A stretch of DNA of 64,000 nucleotides from NCBI GenBank assembly GCA_016709025.1, contig JADJEQ010000003.1, forward strand, positions 248,001-312,000, in the 5' to 3' direction. This DNA comes from Bacteroidales bacterium (lineage in GTDB: Bacteria; Bacteroidota; Bacteroidia; Bacteroidales; Lentimicrobiaceae). The translations under genes and the position numbers were made by a program. The notes under the pieces are model-generated. The model did not search any database. It saw nothing but the letters and a program-made list of their open reading frames with translations, and was not told where the DNA came from. Below are positions 25,705 through 33,664 of this stretch, piece after piece; the first letter of the stretch is position 1; every line of letters begins with the position of its first letter.

Positions 25705-25734
25705 TTTTTTAGTGAAAAGTGAAGAGTTAAAAGT

Positions 25735-26245
25735 GAAAAATAATTTGAAGTTTAAAAAGAGAAAAGGAAAAATAGTTCAAAGGTTCAAGGTAAGGTTCAA
25801 AAGGCAGTTGGCGTGGCAAAGAGCAAATGGCAAGAAATTCAAAATTCAAAGATTCAGAAGTTCAAAGGTTCAAAGGTTCAAGAGTTCAGTTGGCAGTTGG
25901 CAAAGAGCAGTTGGCAAGGAAAAAGAAAGTAAAAAGTCTAAAGTAGAGAAAGAAGTTCGAGAGTTCAAAGGTTCAAAAGTTCAAAGGTTCAAGAGTTCAG
26001 TTGGCAGTTGGCAAAGAGCAGTTGGAAAAGAGAAAATGGCAAGAAATTCAAAATTCATAGATTCAGAAGTTCAAAGGTTCAAGGGTTCAAGAGTTCAGTT
26101 TGCAGTTGGCAAAGAGCAGTTGGCAAGGAAAAAGAAAGTAAAAAGTAAAAAGGTAAAGGGAAAGTAAAGAGTCAAGAAGGAGAATTCAAAGGTTCAAAGG
26201 TTCCAGAGCTCAAAGGTTCAGTTTGCAGTTGGCAAAGAGCAGTTG
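25735..26245. repeat. Higher-order intergenic repeat, period about 210 bp
   Basis: Short phrases (gttcaaaggttcaag, gagttcagttggcagttgg, caaagagcagttggcaagg, aaagaaagtaaaaag) recur in the same order. One long unit begins with aagaaattcaaaattca at 25831 and again at 26041, 210 bases apart, with a partial third copy in between and fragments to 26245. The 168-residue open frame across it is a by-product of repeats without stops and has no family features. Confidence 0.85.
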
Positions 26246-26345
26246 GGCCCTGCCCCTGCTGCCCTGGCCCTGGGGGGGGAGTTTCCCGTGCCCATGCCCT
26301 GCCCCATTGCCCTGTGCCCTGTGCCCTGAGCCCTGTGCCCTGAGC
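26246..26345. repeat. GC-rich ccctgtg/ccctgag tandem repeats
   Basis: A ccctg-based tract with a G8 run (about 26271-26279), then five or six gccctgtgccctgagccctg units, followed by the repeat gggacgagggacg at 26350-26390. The composition differs sharply from its neighbours. Confidence 0.8.
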
Positions 26346-26581
26346 TAAAAGGGACGAGGGACGGAAAGTAGGGACGAGGGACGAAACCAGAGAAATCTGA
26401 CATTAGAAATTAGAAATTCTACTATGCCCCTTGCTCTTAGTCTCTCAGTCTCTTCACCTCTCAGTCTCTTCACTTCTCAGTCATTTTTCCTCTTGTCCCC
26501 ATCTCCCCCCTCCTTCACTCCGTTGCGGCGGGCAGGCTTGTCCCCTTGTCTGTTGATTCGAAGACGGAAATTTCCCGGTTA

Positions 26582-26655
26582 CGCCCATGCCCCATGCCCC
26601 ATGCCCTGTGCCCTGTGCCCTGTGCCCTGTGCCCTGTGCCCTGAGCCCTGCGCCT
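26582..26655. repeat. Second ccctgtg tandem-repeat tract
   Basis: Two gccccat units then about six gccctgt units and a final gccctgagccctgcgcc. It ends inside the 3' end of the thiamine-binding-like gene (stop at 26654). Between this and the previous tract (26400-26580) lie more ctctcagtctcttcac repeats and no gene. Confidence 0.8.
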
Positions 26656-26899
26656 ACTTCTCAAGATCAGCGTTAATAATCTTCATTACAAAGACCGAAT
26701 GCGGCAATTCAAACGCACTTTTAATACATTTCTGAACTGTGCCCATCACTTCATCATATTCCCCGAATACCTGGGTAGCCATGGTATTGGTTTTTACGAT
26801 GAGGCTTTTATTTTCGTTCAATGAGGCAATAAAGCCTTTGATAGGGATTTTATATTCTTCATTCAGCGGATAATAGCTGATTTCGACCGATATTTTCAT
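26654..26899 (-). CDS. Thiamine-binding-like (MTH1187/YkoF-type) small protein
   Basis: An 81-residue protein matching the small ferredoxin-like family of MTH1187/DUF77: VEISYYPLNEEYKIPIKGFI, SLIVKTNTMATQVFGEYDEV and SVFVMKIINADLEK. Members bind thiamine or related pyrimidines in some structures; here the ligand is not known. The second strand-helix unit is complete. It is cytoplasmic. Its 3' end runs into a repeat tract, with the stop at 26654 inside the ccctg repeat edge, so the last residues may not be original. It is divergent from the lipoprotein gene at 26998. Confidence 0.72.
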   Translation of the reverse strand: MKISVEISYYPLNEEYKIPIKGFIASLNENKSLIVKTNTMATQVFGEYDEVMGTVQKCIKSAFELPHSVFVMKIINADLEK

Positions 26900-26997
26900 C
26901 TGTTTGAAATTGGGTTTTACATATTGAAATTCCCGGCAAAGGTACAGGTATTCATTATTGCATTATCTTTGAAGCGCAACAATCATATCATGATTTT

Positions 26998-27561
26998 ATG
27001 AAAACCCTGAAAAGCATAAAGTTCGCTGTTATTACAGTTTTAGCCTTATTAATGACATCCTGTCTTACGGTTGAGAAGAAGGAATACAGTTTTGAATTAA
27101 CCGGTGATAATTCAGGAAAAATGACCATTCGCTACATCAACATCCTTTCAAGCATGGACGATGGAAACGATGTCACGGCTGCTGATTTTCAGGAATTGCT
27201 GGATAAATACATCAACGGGGAGCAGATAGTGCAGGATTTTCCGGGTGCCACCAATTTAAAAAAACGCCTTTATGAAGACAATGGTCAACTCTGTGGGGAA
27301 ATTACCCTTGATTTTACCGAATTGTCCGCAGCCCGGCTCTACCAGTACGATAAGAAAAGCCCGGTGATGATGTGCATCAGCGCTGCTTTCGATTCAGAAA
27401 CCTATATAAACTCGAACGGCAGTTATGGTAATGATTACATGCCGGTTGTTTTCTGGCCATCCGGAACTAAAAGACTCGAAGTAACCACTACAGTAACGAC
27501 TCCGGATGAAACCACCATGAGCCTGATTGATGCTTACAGGACCTGGAAAAGTCAACAGTAA
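26998..27561 (+). CDS. Hypothetical lipoprotein
   Basis: A 187-residue exported protein with a signal peptide and lipobox (LALLMTSC; cysteine at residue 22), so probably anchored to the outer or inner membrane. The mature part has no motif that I recognise: it begins LTVEKKEYSFELTGDNSG, contains short strands (KMTIRYINIL, QLCGEITLDF) and ends with a helix (SLIDAYRTWKSQQ). It is monocistronic. The intergenic 27562-27705 contains nothing recognisable. Confidence 0.75.
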   Translation: MKTLKSIKFAVITVLALLMTSCLTVEKKEYSFELTGDNSGKMTIRYINILSSMDDGNDVTAADFQELLDKYINGEQIVQDFPGATNLKKRLYEDNGQLCGEITLDFTELSAARLYQYDKKSPVMMCISAAFDSETYINSNGSYGNDYMPVVFWPSGTKRLEVTTTVTTPDETTMSLIDAYRTWKSQQ

Positions 27562-27705
27562 TCAGGGTTTGACCGCTAAGCCGGCATGATGTGCATTTAG
27601 CTAATAAATTGAGGTCAAATTACTTATAAAATATTAGCAGAGGGAGTATATTTACTGTCCTTGTTGGTTGTCTTTCTAAAATCTCCTTCTTTTTATTTAT
27701 TTGTT

Positions 27706-27740
27706 TTTGAATAACATTAAGAAACAAACATAGTAGTTTG
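27706..27740 (+). promoter_or_regulatory. Promoter-like sequence for the Old Yellow Enzyme gene
   Basis: TTTG at 27706-27709, a 21-base spacer, then TAGTAGTTTG at 27731-27740, which has two extra bases in the -7 box. It is 47 bases upstream of the ATG at 27787. Confidence 0.4.
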
Positions 27741-27786
27741 TTGTTAGGATGTCAACAAATAACCTGAATTTATAATTAACGACAAC

Positions 27787-28863
27787 ATGAAAATATTTGA
27801 ATCCTATAAACTGGGCTCTATCGGTTTAAAAAACCGGCTGGTAATGGCTCCGATGACCCGATGCCGTGCTATCGGTAATATACCGAATGATCTGATGGCT
27901 GAATATTACCGCCAACGTTCCGGTGCCGGACTCATTGTGACTGAGGGGACCGCTCCAACGGCAAACGGACTTGGTTATGCCAGAATTCCAGGTATATACA
28001 ACGAAGCCCAGATAGCCGGATGGAAAATAGTCACCAATGCGGTGCATTCAGCCGGAAGTAAGATTTTTGTTCAGTTAATGCATACCGGTCGTGTATCACA
28101 TCCTGAGAATATGGAACAGGGTACAGAGGTGCTGGCGCCATCTGCCATAGCCTTTAACGATCAGATGTGGACCGATTCAAAAGGAATGCAGCCTTACCCG
28201 GTTCCAAAAGAAATGACCCTTAAAGACATTGAAAAAGAACAGCTTGGTTTTGTAATGGCTGCGAAAAATGCTATCGCTGCCGGATTCGATGGTGTAGAGA
28301 TTCATGGTGCGAACGGCTACCTTGTTGATCAGTTTATTAATACTGCATCAAATCAACGAAGCGATGTTTATGGGGGATCACCAGAAAACCGGGGCCGTTT
28401 CGCCATTGAAGTCGCCCAAAAAGTAGCTGCTGCAATTGGTGCTGATAAAACAGGAATCCGTCTTTCACCAAACGGTGTATTTAATGGAATGGAGGTTTTT
28501 GATTCGGTCGAAGAAACCTATGGATTTATTGCCAGTGAACTTGGAAAACTAAAAATAGCGTATATTCATATAGTTGACCACTCATCCATGGGCTCCCCGC
28601 AGGTTGGTGATGATTTAAAAGCTGCAATACGCCGGTCTTTTGGAGGTGTAATCATTGCGAGTGGCGGACTAAATAAGGCTTCAGTAGAAAAAATGCTGAA
28701 AGAAGGTAAATCCGAATTATTTGCTTTTGGCCGGAATTATCTCTCAAATCCCGACCTGGATTATCGGATTGAAAATGACCTGCCTTTGCAGGATCCTGAT
28801 TTCAGCACTTTCTACACTGCTGATGAAAAAGGATACACTGATTACCCAACAGCAAAAGTATAA
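27787..28863 (+). CDS. Old Yellow Enzyme family alkene reductase
   Basis: An FMN-dependent NAD(P)H oxidoreductase of 358 residues that reduces activated C=C bonds. A (beta/alpha)8 fold: APMTRCRA (18-25), IVTEGTAPTANGLGYA, QLMHTGRVSHP, IHGANGYLVDQF (substrate-binding His and Asn in HGAN), SDVYGGSPENR, and the C-terminal FMN-phosphate site IIASGGLNK and FAFGRNYLSNP. It resembles the NemA/OPR subfamily used in detoxifying quinones, nitro compounds and N-ethylmaleimide. No regulator is adjacent. A terminator lies 115 bases after the stop. Confidence 0.93.
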   Translation: MKIFESYKLGSIGLKNRLVMAPMTRCRAIGNIPNDLMAEYYRQRSGAGLIVTEGTAPTANGLGYARIPGIYNEAQIAGWKIVTNAVHSAGSKIFVQLMHTGRVSHPENMEQGTEVLAPSAIAFNDQMWTDSKGMQPYPVPKEMTLKDIEKEQLGFVMAAKNAIAAGFDGVEIHGANGYLVDQFINTASNQRSDVYGGSPENRGRFAIEVAQKVAAAIGADKTGIRLSPNGVFNGMEVFDSVEETYGFIASELGKLKIAYIHIVDHSSMGSPQVGDDLKAAIRRSFGGVIIASGGLNKASVEKMLKEGKSELFAFGRNYLSNPDLDYRIENDLPLQDPDFSTFYTADEKGYTDYPTAKV

Positions 28864-28978
28864 TGATTGGGTTTACTCCCTTTTGCTCATGCTTTCATCA
28901 AAAAAAATACGGTAGAACTGCGATTTAGGATTCTGTGTTTTTTACATTTCAGAAATGCCCTAAGATTAACCCTGCATT

Positions 28979-29009
28979 AAAGCCGGAAACTCTTTATTCC
29001 GGCTTTTTT
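28979..29009 (+). terminator. Intrinsic terminator after the Old Yellow Enzyme gene
   Basis: A perfect 10-bp stem: aaagccggaa (28979-28988) and ttccggcttt (28997-29006), loop of 8 bases, followed by further T residues. It works in the plus direction; the minus direction has no U run. Confidence 0.8.
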
Positions 29010-29081
29010 CATCGGTGAAATTATCGGTATCTGAGTCAATCCATTCCTGATTATTTGCCGTCTGACCAGCTTCCTGTGTTT

Positions 29082-31124
29082 CTATACCTGAATACTGCCT
29101 TTCATCGGGATTGTAAAGTAAAATGTACTCCCCTTCCCTGATTCGCTTTCTACCCAGATTCTTCCTCCGTGTTTTTCTACAAATTCCTTGCAAAGCAATA
29201 ATCCCAGGCCAGTTCCCTTTTCATTGCGGGTGCCTTTTGTTGAAATACTTTCCTCTATCCTGAATAATTTTTCCAAAGCAGTTTTTGAGATTCCAACCCC
29301 ATTATCGCTAACCGAAACCAACAATTCGTTTACAGGCATCTGCGCTGAAACAACGATATATCCCCCGGAATTGGTATATTTTACCGCATTGGAAATCAGG
29401 TTTCGCATGACGGCTCCAATCATTGCTTTATCGGCGAAAGCTATGAGTTTTTCAGGTAATTCTTCAATGATACCTATACTTTTAAGCCGGGCTGTAACAT
29501 CAGATAGTTTGCAGGCTTCATGCACCAGCCTCACAATATCAATGGCTTCAGGGTTGAAGGGTATTCTACCTGTTTGCATTCTCGACCATTCCAAAAGATT
29601 CAACAACAAATCCATGGCCTGCTCGGAAGCATTCTTAATTATCTCTGCGTATTCAACAATCTCATTATTGCTTTTGTCTTTCACCAAATCAGCCAATAAG
29701 TTACTGAAGCCCAGGATATTGTTAAACGGACTCTTGAGATCGTGGGCAATGATGGAAAAGAACCTGTCTTTGGTAGCATTAAGTTCCGTCAGGCGAATTT
29801 CGCTCTCTTTCAGGGCTTTTTCGGCCCTGATTCGTTCAGTAACATCGCTAACCTGAACCAACAGGCATTCTTTTTGCCCCATTACAATGGTTTCGGCCGA
29901 AAACAAGCCGATTCTTACCTCACCGGCCTTGGTCCTGAGTTTAACTTCATAATCCTTAACACTTCCTTTTTGTTCAATGAGTGAGAGCATCTCTGATCGT
30001 TGGTTAAAATCTGCGTAAAGTCCAAGTTCAAACGCGGTTTTCCCAATAACTTCTTCATGTTCCCAACCAAGTATCTCTGTAAAATGCTGGTTAATTTCAA
30101 TATACTTGCCATCCTTAATTGTGCTGATTCCAACCATACCCGGGTGAAGTTTAAAAGCCTTCCTGAATATTTCCTCGGAACGTAACAGATTTTCCAACGA
30201 CACCTTTTTATCGGTAATATCGCGGACTATATGAACAGCACCGGCTAAAAGGTTATCGTTATCAAAAAAAGGATCTACTGTAACTTCAAACCATTTACCG
30301 GCAATATTTATGTCGGCACTCTCACGTTTAAACGATTTCATCATATTGTTCAGCGGACAATATTCATGCGGCTCCGGGGTTCCGTGAACAATTTCCCAGC
30401 AGGGTTTACCTATCATTTCATATCCTGATTCCGGAAATAAGTCAACCATCGCTTTATTGCAGCGCAAAATACGATGGTCTGTTCCAAGAAGACAAACCCC
30501 GTCATTTAAGGCATCGAACGTTATTTGCCATTGATTGGCCGCTTTAGCCAAAGCTTCTTCTGCCTGCTTGCGTTCTGAAATGTCTATCAATGTCAGCAGG
30601 CACTTTTCGCTGTTTCCGGTAACAATGCCTTCAATATAAACGTATAAGGAAGGTTTTTCTTTAGCCAAAAAACTTACTTCACAGGTTTGTTTATGATTTG
30701 TTTTAAAAAGCCTGGTTAAAAATTCATTCAAAACAGACAGGCTATCCTGCGAAACAAACAATCTGAGATCGGCGTTTTCCAGTTCCCCCCGCTTCTTACC
30801 AAGTATGTTTGCGCCACTGCTGTTAAGCTCATAAATGGTTCCTTCCCGGTCAAGCGTAATATAACCAGCTGGTGAAAATTCAAAAATTTCTTCAAACAGG
30901 TCTCCATATTGTTTGGCTGCAAATTCTGCCATTTCCTTGGCCAACTCAAGTTCTTTGTTTTGCTTTTCCAGTTCAATCCGATGAACCTCCAGTTCATGCA
31001 GCAGCTTCATGATATCAGCTTCAGACATGGTAAAATCACTGCCAGACTGATTTTTGTTTATGTCAGCATCCACCCTTTTCCCAGGCAGGGTTCCCTCAGC
31101 AATATTCTTCTTTCCCTTTTTCAT
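29082..31124 (-). CDS. PAS-domain sensor histidine kinase (soluble)
   Basis: A 680-residue kinase with no membrane helix or signal peptide. After a short basic start (MKKGKKNIAEG) and a coiled coil (ELEVHRIELEKQNKELELAK) there are three PAS domains joined by linkers such as LIDISERKQAEEALAK and VSDVTERIRAEKALKE. A HisKA domain has the phosphoacceptor H-box FFSIIAHDLKSPFNN (about residue 460), followed by a HATPase with N-box NLISNAVKYTN, SDNGVGIS and KGTGLGLLLCKEF. The C-terminal half is almost the same as in the kinase at 38198-42538, so they are recent paralogues. There is no receiver domain. It is monocistronic; the cognate regulator is unknown. Confidence 0.9.
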   Translation of the reverse strand: MKKGKKNIAEGTLPGKRVDADINKNQSGSDFTMSEADIMKLLHELEVHRIELEKQNKELELAKEMAEFAAKQYGDLFEEIFEFSPAGYITLDREGTIYELNSSGANILGKKRGELENADLRLFVSQDSLSVLNEFLTRLFKTNHKQTCEVSFLAKEKPSLYVYIEGIVTGNSEKCLLTLIDISERKQAEEALAKAANQWQITFDALNDGVCLLGTDHRILRCNKAMVDLFPESGYEMIGKPCWEIVHGTPEPHEYCPLNNMMKSFKRESADINIAGKWFEVTVDPFFDNDNLLAGAVHIVRDITDKKVSLENLLRSEEIFRKAFKLHPGMVGISTIKDGKYIEINQHFTEILGWEHEEVIGKTAFELGLYADFNQRSEMLSLIEQKGSVKDYEVKLRTKAGEVRIGLFSAETIVMGQKECLLVQVSDVTERIRAEKALKESEIRLTELNATKDRFFSIIAHDLKSPFNNILGFSNLLADLVKDKSNNEIVEYAEIIKNASEQAMDLLLNLLEWSRMQTGRIPFNPEAIDIVRLVHEACKLSDVTARLKSIGIIEELPEKLIAFADKAMIGAVMRNLISNAVKYTNSGGYIVVSAQMPVNELLVSVSDNGVGISKTALEKLFRIEESISTKGTRNEKGTGLGLLLCKEFVEKHGGRIWVESESGKGSTFYFTIPMKGSIQV

Positions 31125-31698
31125 GGCGACTGATGGGTTATAGCGGTAAAAGTTACTCTGTTTAAATATAATGAAATATCAATCAATTATTAAATCTATC
31201 CATTTCAATTCCAGGTTCTAGTAACAATACTAGCCTCTTCAATGTATTTAAAATAAAGCAGTTATAAGCCTTATTTTCATCAATTCTCAGGTTTTCAATT
31301 CGATCCTGCACTTTAATTACGGAGAAACATATTCAAGCTAAATGATTCAAGGTTTACATTTAATAAGTGAATAAAAACATCCAGACACTATAAAGGTACT
31401 TATGATTCTGATTATCTGTATAATAAAAAAAAATCCCGATGAAAGCATGCATCGGGCATGCAAGAAAAATAGCATTCAAATATCGACATTTTTTCAAACC
31501 TTTCAAAATCTATCTGCGTTAAAAGATAATTGATTCATAAACAGTTGAAATTTCATTAAAATCAATGAATAGAATAGGCTCACCCTTATGAACGGGCTTA
31601 TTGAAAATGGAATTAAAAATGTAAACAGTCTCTCTGTATACCATGAATGCTTTAAACGGGACCCCGGAATTGCCCCCGTTAAATAGAAAATTTTCTTA
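31125..31698. other. Long intergenic region without a gene
   Basis: AT-rich DNA between the divergent kinase and GH13 genes. It holds an orphan minus-strand terminator (31425-31456) and, at about 31600-31635, a sequence ending gtaaacagtctct that resembles the right end of the MITE-like element at 4863-4994. No open frame with family features and no RNA gene was recognised. Confidence 0.6.
31425..31456 (-). terminator. Orphan intrinsic terminator on the minus strand
   Basis: On the minus strand, stem cccgatg / catcggg with an 8-base loop (31435-31456) followed by nine U residues (A run 31425-31433). No minus-strand gene lies upstream, so what it terminates is unknown. Confidence 0.6.
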
Positions 31699-31706
31699 TA
31701 TATTTG
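31699..31706 (+). promoter_or_regulatory. Possible -7 box of the GH13 gene
   Basis: TATATTTG, an exact match to TAnnTTTG, 47 bases before the chosen ATG at 31754. The nearest TTG (31670-31672) is 26 bases upstream, longer than the usual spacer. Confidence 0.4.
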
Positions 31707-31753
31707 AAACAGAAATACTGAGATTTTCCCATTACACCGTTGATCAGAAAATC

Positions 31754-33175
31754 ATGAAAAACAGAACAGCCATTGCGTTCATGACTGCTATTCTCCTGAC
31801 AGGTTGCAGCAGCAATGAAACCAGCAAAAATCAAAACGGACAAACCACCCAAATGGACGACCGATATCAACCCAAACCCTGGGTGGAACTCACCCATCCC
31901 GAATGGAGTAAGAATGCCACGATTTACGAGGTGAATATACGTCAGTATACTCAGGAAGGTACTTTTAAGGCTTTCGAATCGCACCTCCCCCGGCTGAAAG
32001 AGCTCGGAATTGATATCATCTGGCTGATGCCCATTCATCCCATTGGGGAGAAAAACCGGAAAGGCAGCATGGGTAGTTTTTATTCGGTGAAAGACTATTA
32101 TGGCGTGAATCCTGAATTCGGAACCATGGATGATTTCAAGGCCCTGGTCGGAAAAATCCACGAAGCAGGCATGCACGTAATCATCGACTGGGTGGCCAAC
32201 CATTCTGCCTGGGACAATCCATTGGCAACTGAACATCCGGAATGGTATTCCAAAACAAAGGAAGGCAACTTTCAGCCTACACCATGGTACGACTGGGACG
32301 ATGTGATCGACTTCGACTACGATCAGCCCGGCATACGAAAGTATATGACCGAAGCACTCAAATACTGGGTAAAGGAAGCCGATATTGATGGTTATCGATG
32401 CGATGTGGCCGGTTTTATTCCGGTTGATTTCTGGGACAATGCCCGCGCTGAACTCGATGCAATAAAACCGGTGTTTATGCTGGCTGAATGGGAATCGAGG
32501 GATCTTCATAAGAAAGCGTTTGATATGACCTATTCATGGAGCCTATGGGAAAAAATGCGTGCTGCTGCGACCTTAAATCAGGGAATCGGTGGCCTCGTTG
32601 AATACATGGCCCACGATGTGAGCACCTTTCCGAAAGGGGCATACCGCATGACATTCACCGAAAACCATGACAAAAACTCATGGGAAGGAAATCAGTATTC
32701 AAATTTTGGGGAAGGGCTCCATGCTGCGATGGTACTGGCTTCGGTGGTTAACGGTATGCCTTTGATTTACAGCGGACAGGAAGCCGGGCTGAATAAATCA
32801 CTGGCCTTTTTCGAGAAAGACCCGATTGAATGGAAAGAGTCGCCGAACTTTGAGATTTATAAAAAACTTTTCGCCCTGAAGCACAGCAACCAGGCTTTGT
32901 GGAATGGTGATTGGGGTGGCGAAATGGTTAGAATATACAGCGACCACATGGACCAGGTGATCTCTTTTTTAAGGGAGAAAAATGGCGACAAAGTACTGCC
33001 GGTGATCAATTTCAGTAACAGGCCGGTCACAGTTACACTCAAAACTAAATATTGTACCGGTATATATCAGGACCTCTTCTCAGGTAAGGAATATAATATC
33101 GTTGAAAACCAATTATTTACCCTAAACCCCTGGGAATTTTTTGTTTTCCACCAGGAAGAAAAAAATGCACAATGA
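31754..33175 (+). CDS. GH13 alpha-amylase family lipoprotein
   Basis: The start at 31754 (MKNRTAIAF) yields a signal peptide with lipobox LLTGC and a 473-residue protein; an earlier in-frame ATG at 31643 adds a non-signal leader and is rejected. The GH13 barrel is intact: DIIWLMPIHPIG, VIIDWVANHSAWD, GYRCDVAGF (nucleophile D217), FMLAEWES (acid/base E245) and FTENHDKNS (D306). The substrate is probably an alpha-glucan or maltooligosaccharide; the exact specificity is not clear. The anchor suggests an outer-membrane or periplasmic location. The stop overlaps the flavodoxin start by 4 bases. No SusC/SusD partner is near. Confidence 0.9.
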   Translation: MKNRTAIAFMTAILLTGCSSNETSKNQNGQTTQMDDRYQPKPWVELTHPEWSKNATIYEVNIRQYTQEGTFKAFESHLPRLKELGIDIIWLMPIHPIGEKNRKGSMGSFYSVKDYYGVNPEFGTMDDFKALVGKIHEAGMHVIIDWVANHSAWDNPLATEHPEWYSKTKEGNFQPTPWYDWDDVIDFDYDQPGIRKYMTEALKYWVKEADIDGYRCDVAGFIPVDFWDNARAELDAIKPVFMLAEWESRDLHKKAFDMTYSWSLWEKMRAAATLNQGIGGLVEYMAHDVSTFPKGAYRMTFTENHDKNSWEGNQYSNFGEGLHAAMVLASVVNGMPLIYSGQEAGLNKSLAFFEKDPIEWKESPNFEIYKKLFALKHSNQALWNGDWGGEMVRIYSDHMDQVISFLREKNGDKVLPVINFSNRPVTVTLKTKYCTGIYQDLFSGKEYNIVENQLFTLNPWEFFVFHQEEKNAQ

Positions 33176-33651
33176 AAGTGTTGATCGTTTATGATTCTGC
33201 CTTCGGCAATACGGAAATGATTGCCCTGGCTATGCGGGATGCAATAACTGCAAACAATGAAGTATCGGCTGTCAGAACCGGCGATTTTAATCCGGAAATG
33301 CTGAAAGGCCTGGATCTGTTAGTAGCCGGATCACCTACACAGAAATTCAGGCCATTGAAAAACATCTCTGATCTTCTGAATTCATTACCCCGAAAGAGTC
33401 TTGCAGGTGTCAGAGTCGCAGCATTTGACACCCGCATTGATATTAAAAAGGTGAACAATAAGGCATTGAATTTTATGGTGTTTATTTTCGGTTATGCGGC
33501 TAAACCAATACACAGACTGCTATTGGCAAAAGGTGGAACAGCCGTAGCTGACCCCGAAGGATTTTTTGTGGAAGGCACCAACGGTCCGATTACAATGGGT
33601 GAGTCAGAAAGAGCGAAAGCATGGGTTGCCAAACTGGCGGGCATTCATTAA
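33172..33651 (+). CDS. Flavodoxin-domain protein
   Basis: A 159-residue cytoplasmic protein with the flavodoxin FMN-phosphate loop VYDSAFGNTEMI (residues 6-17) and the second loop AGSPTQKFRP (about 51-60). Members transfer electrons or act as quinone reductases. It overlaps the GH13 gene by ATGA, so it is translationally coupled to a secreted amylase, an unexpected pairing. The C-terminus (ITMGESERAKAWVAKL) is typical of the family. No dedicated reductase is adjacent. Confidence 0.88.
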   Translation: MKVLIVYDSAFGNTEMIALAMRDAITANNEVSAVRTGDFNPEMLKGLDLLVAGSPTQKFRPLKNISDLLNSLPRKSLAGVRVAAFDTRIDIKKVNNKALNFMVFIFGYAAKPIHRLLLAKGGTAVADPEGFFVEGTNGPITMGESERAKAWVAKLAGIH

Positions 33652-33664
33652 AACTCGCATTTCA

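Noticed and set aside
25661..26167. A 168-residue plus-strand open frame
   Set aside because: It lies in tandem repeats free of stops, is strongly lysine/glutamine-biased, and overlaps the start of pnuC. No family features.
26424..26735. A 103-residue plus-strand open frame
   Set aside because: Made of ctctcagt and ccctgtg repeats, and antisense to the 3' part of the thiamine-binding-like gene.
28966..29193. A 75-residue minus-strand gene after the PAS kinase
   Set aside because: It overlaps the 3' end of the kinase in another frame and crosses the terminator region; no family features.
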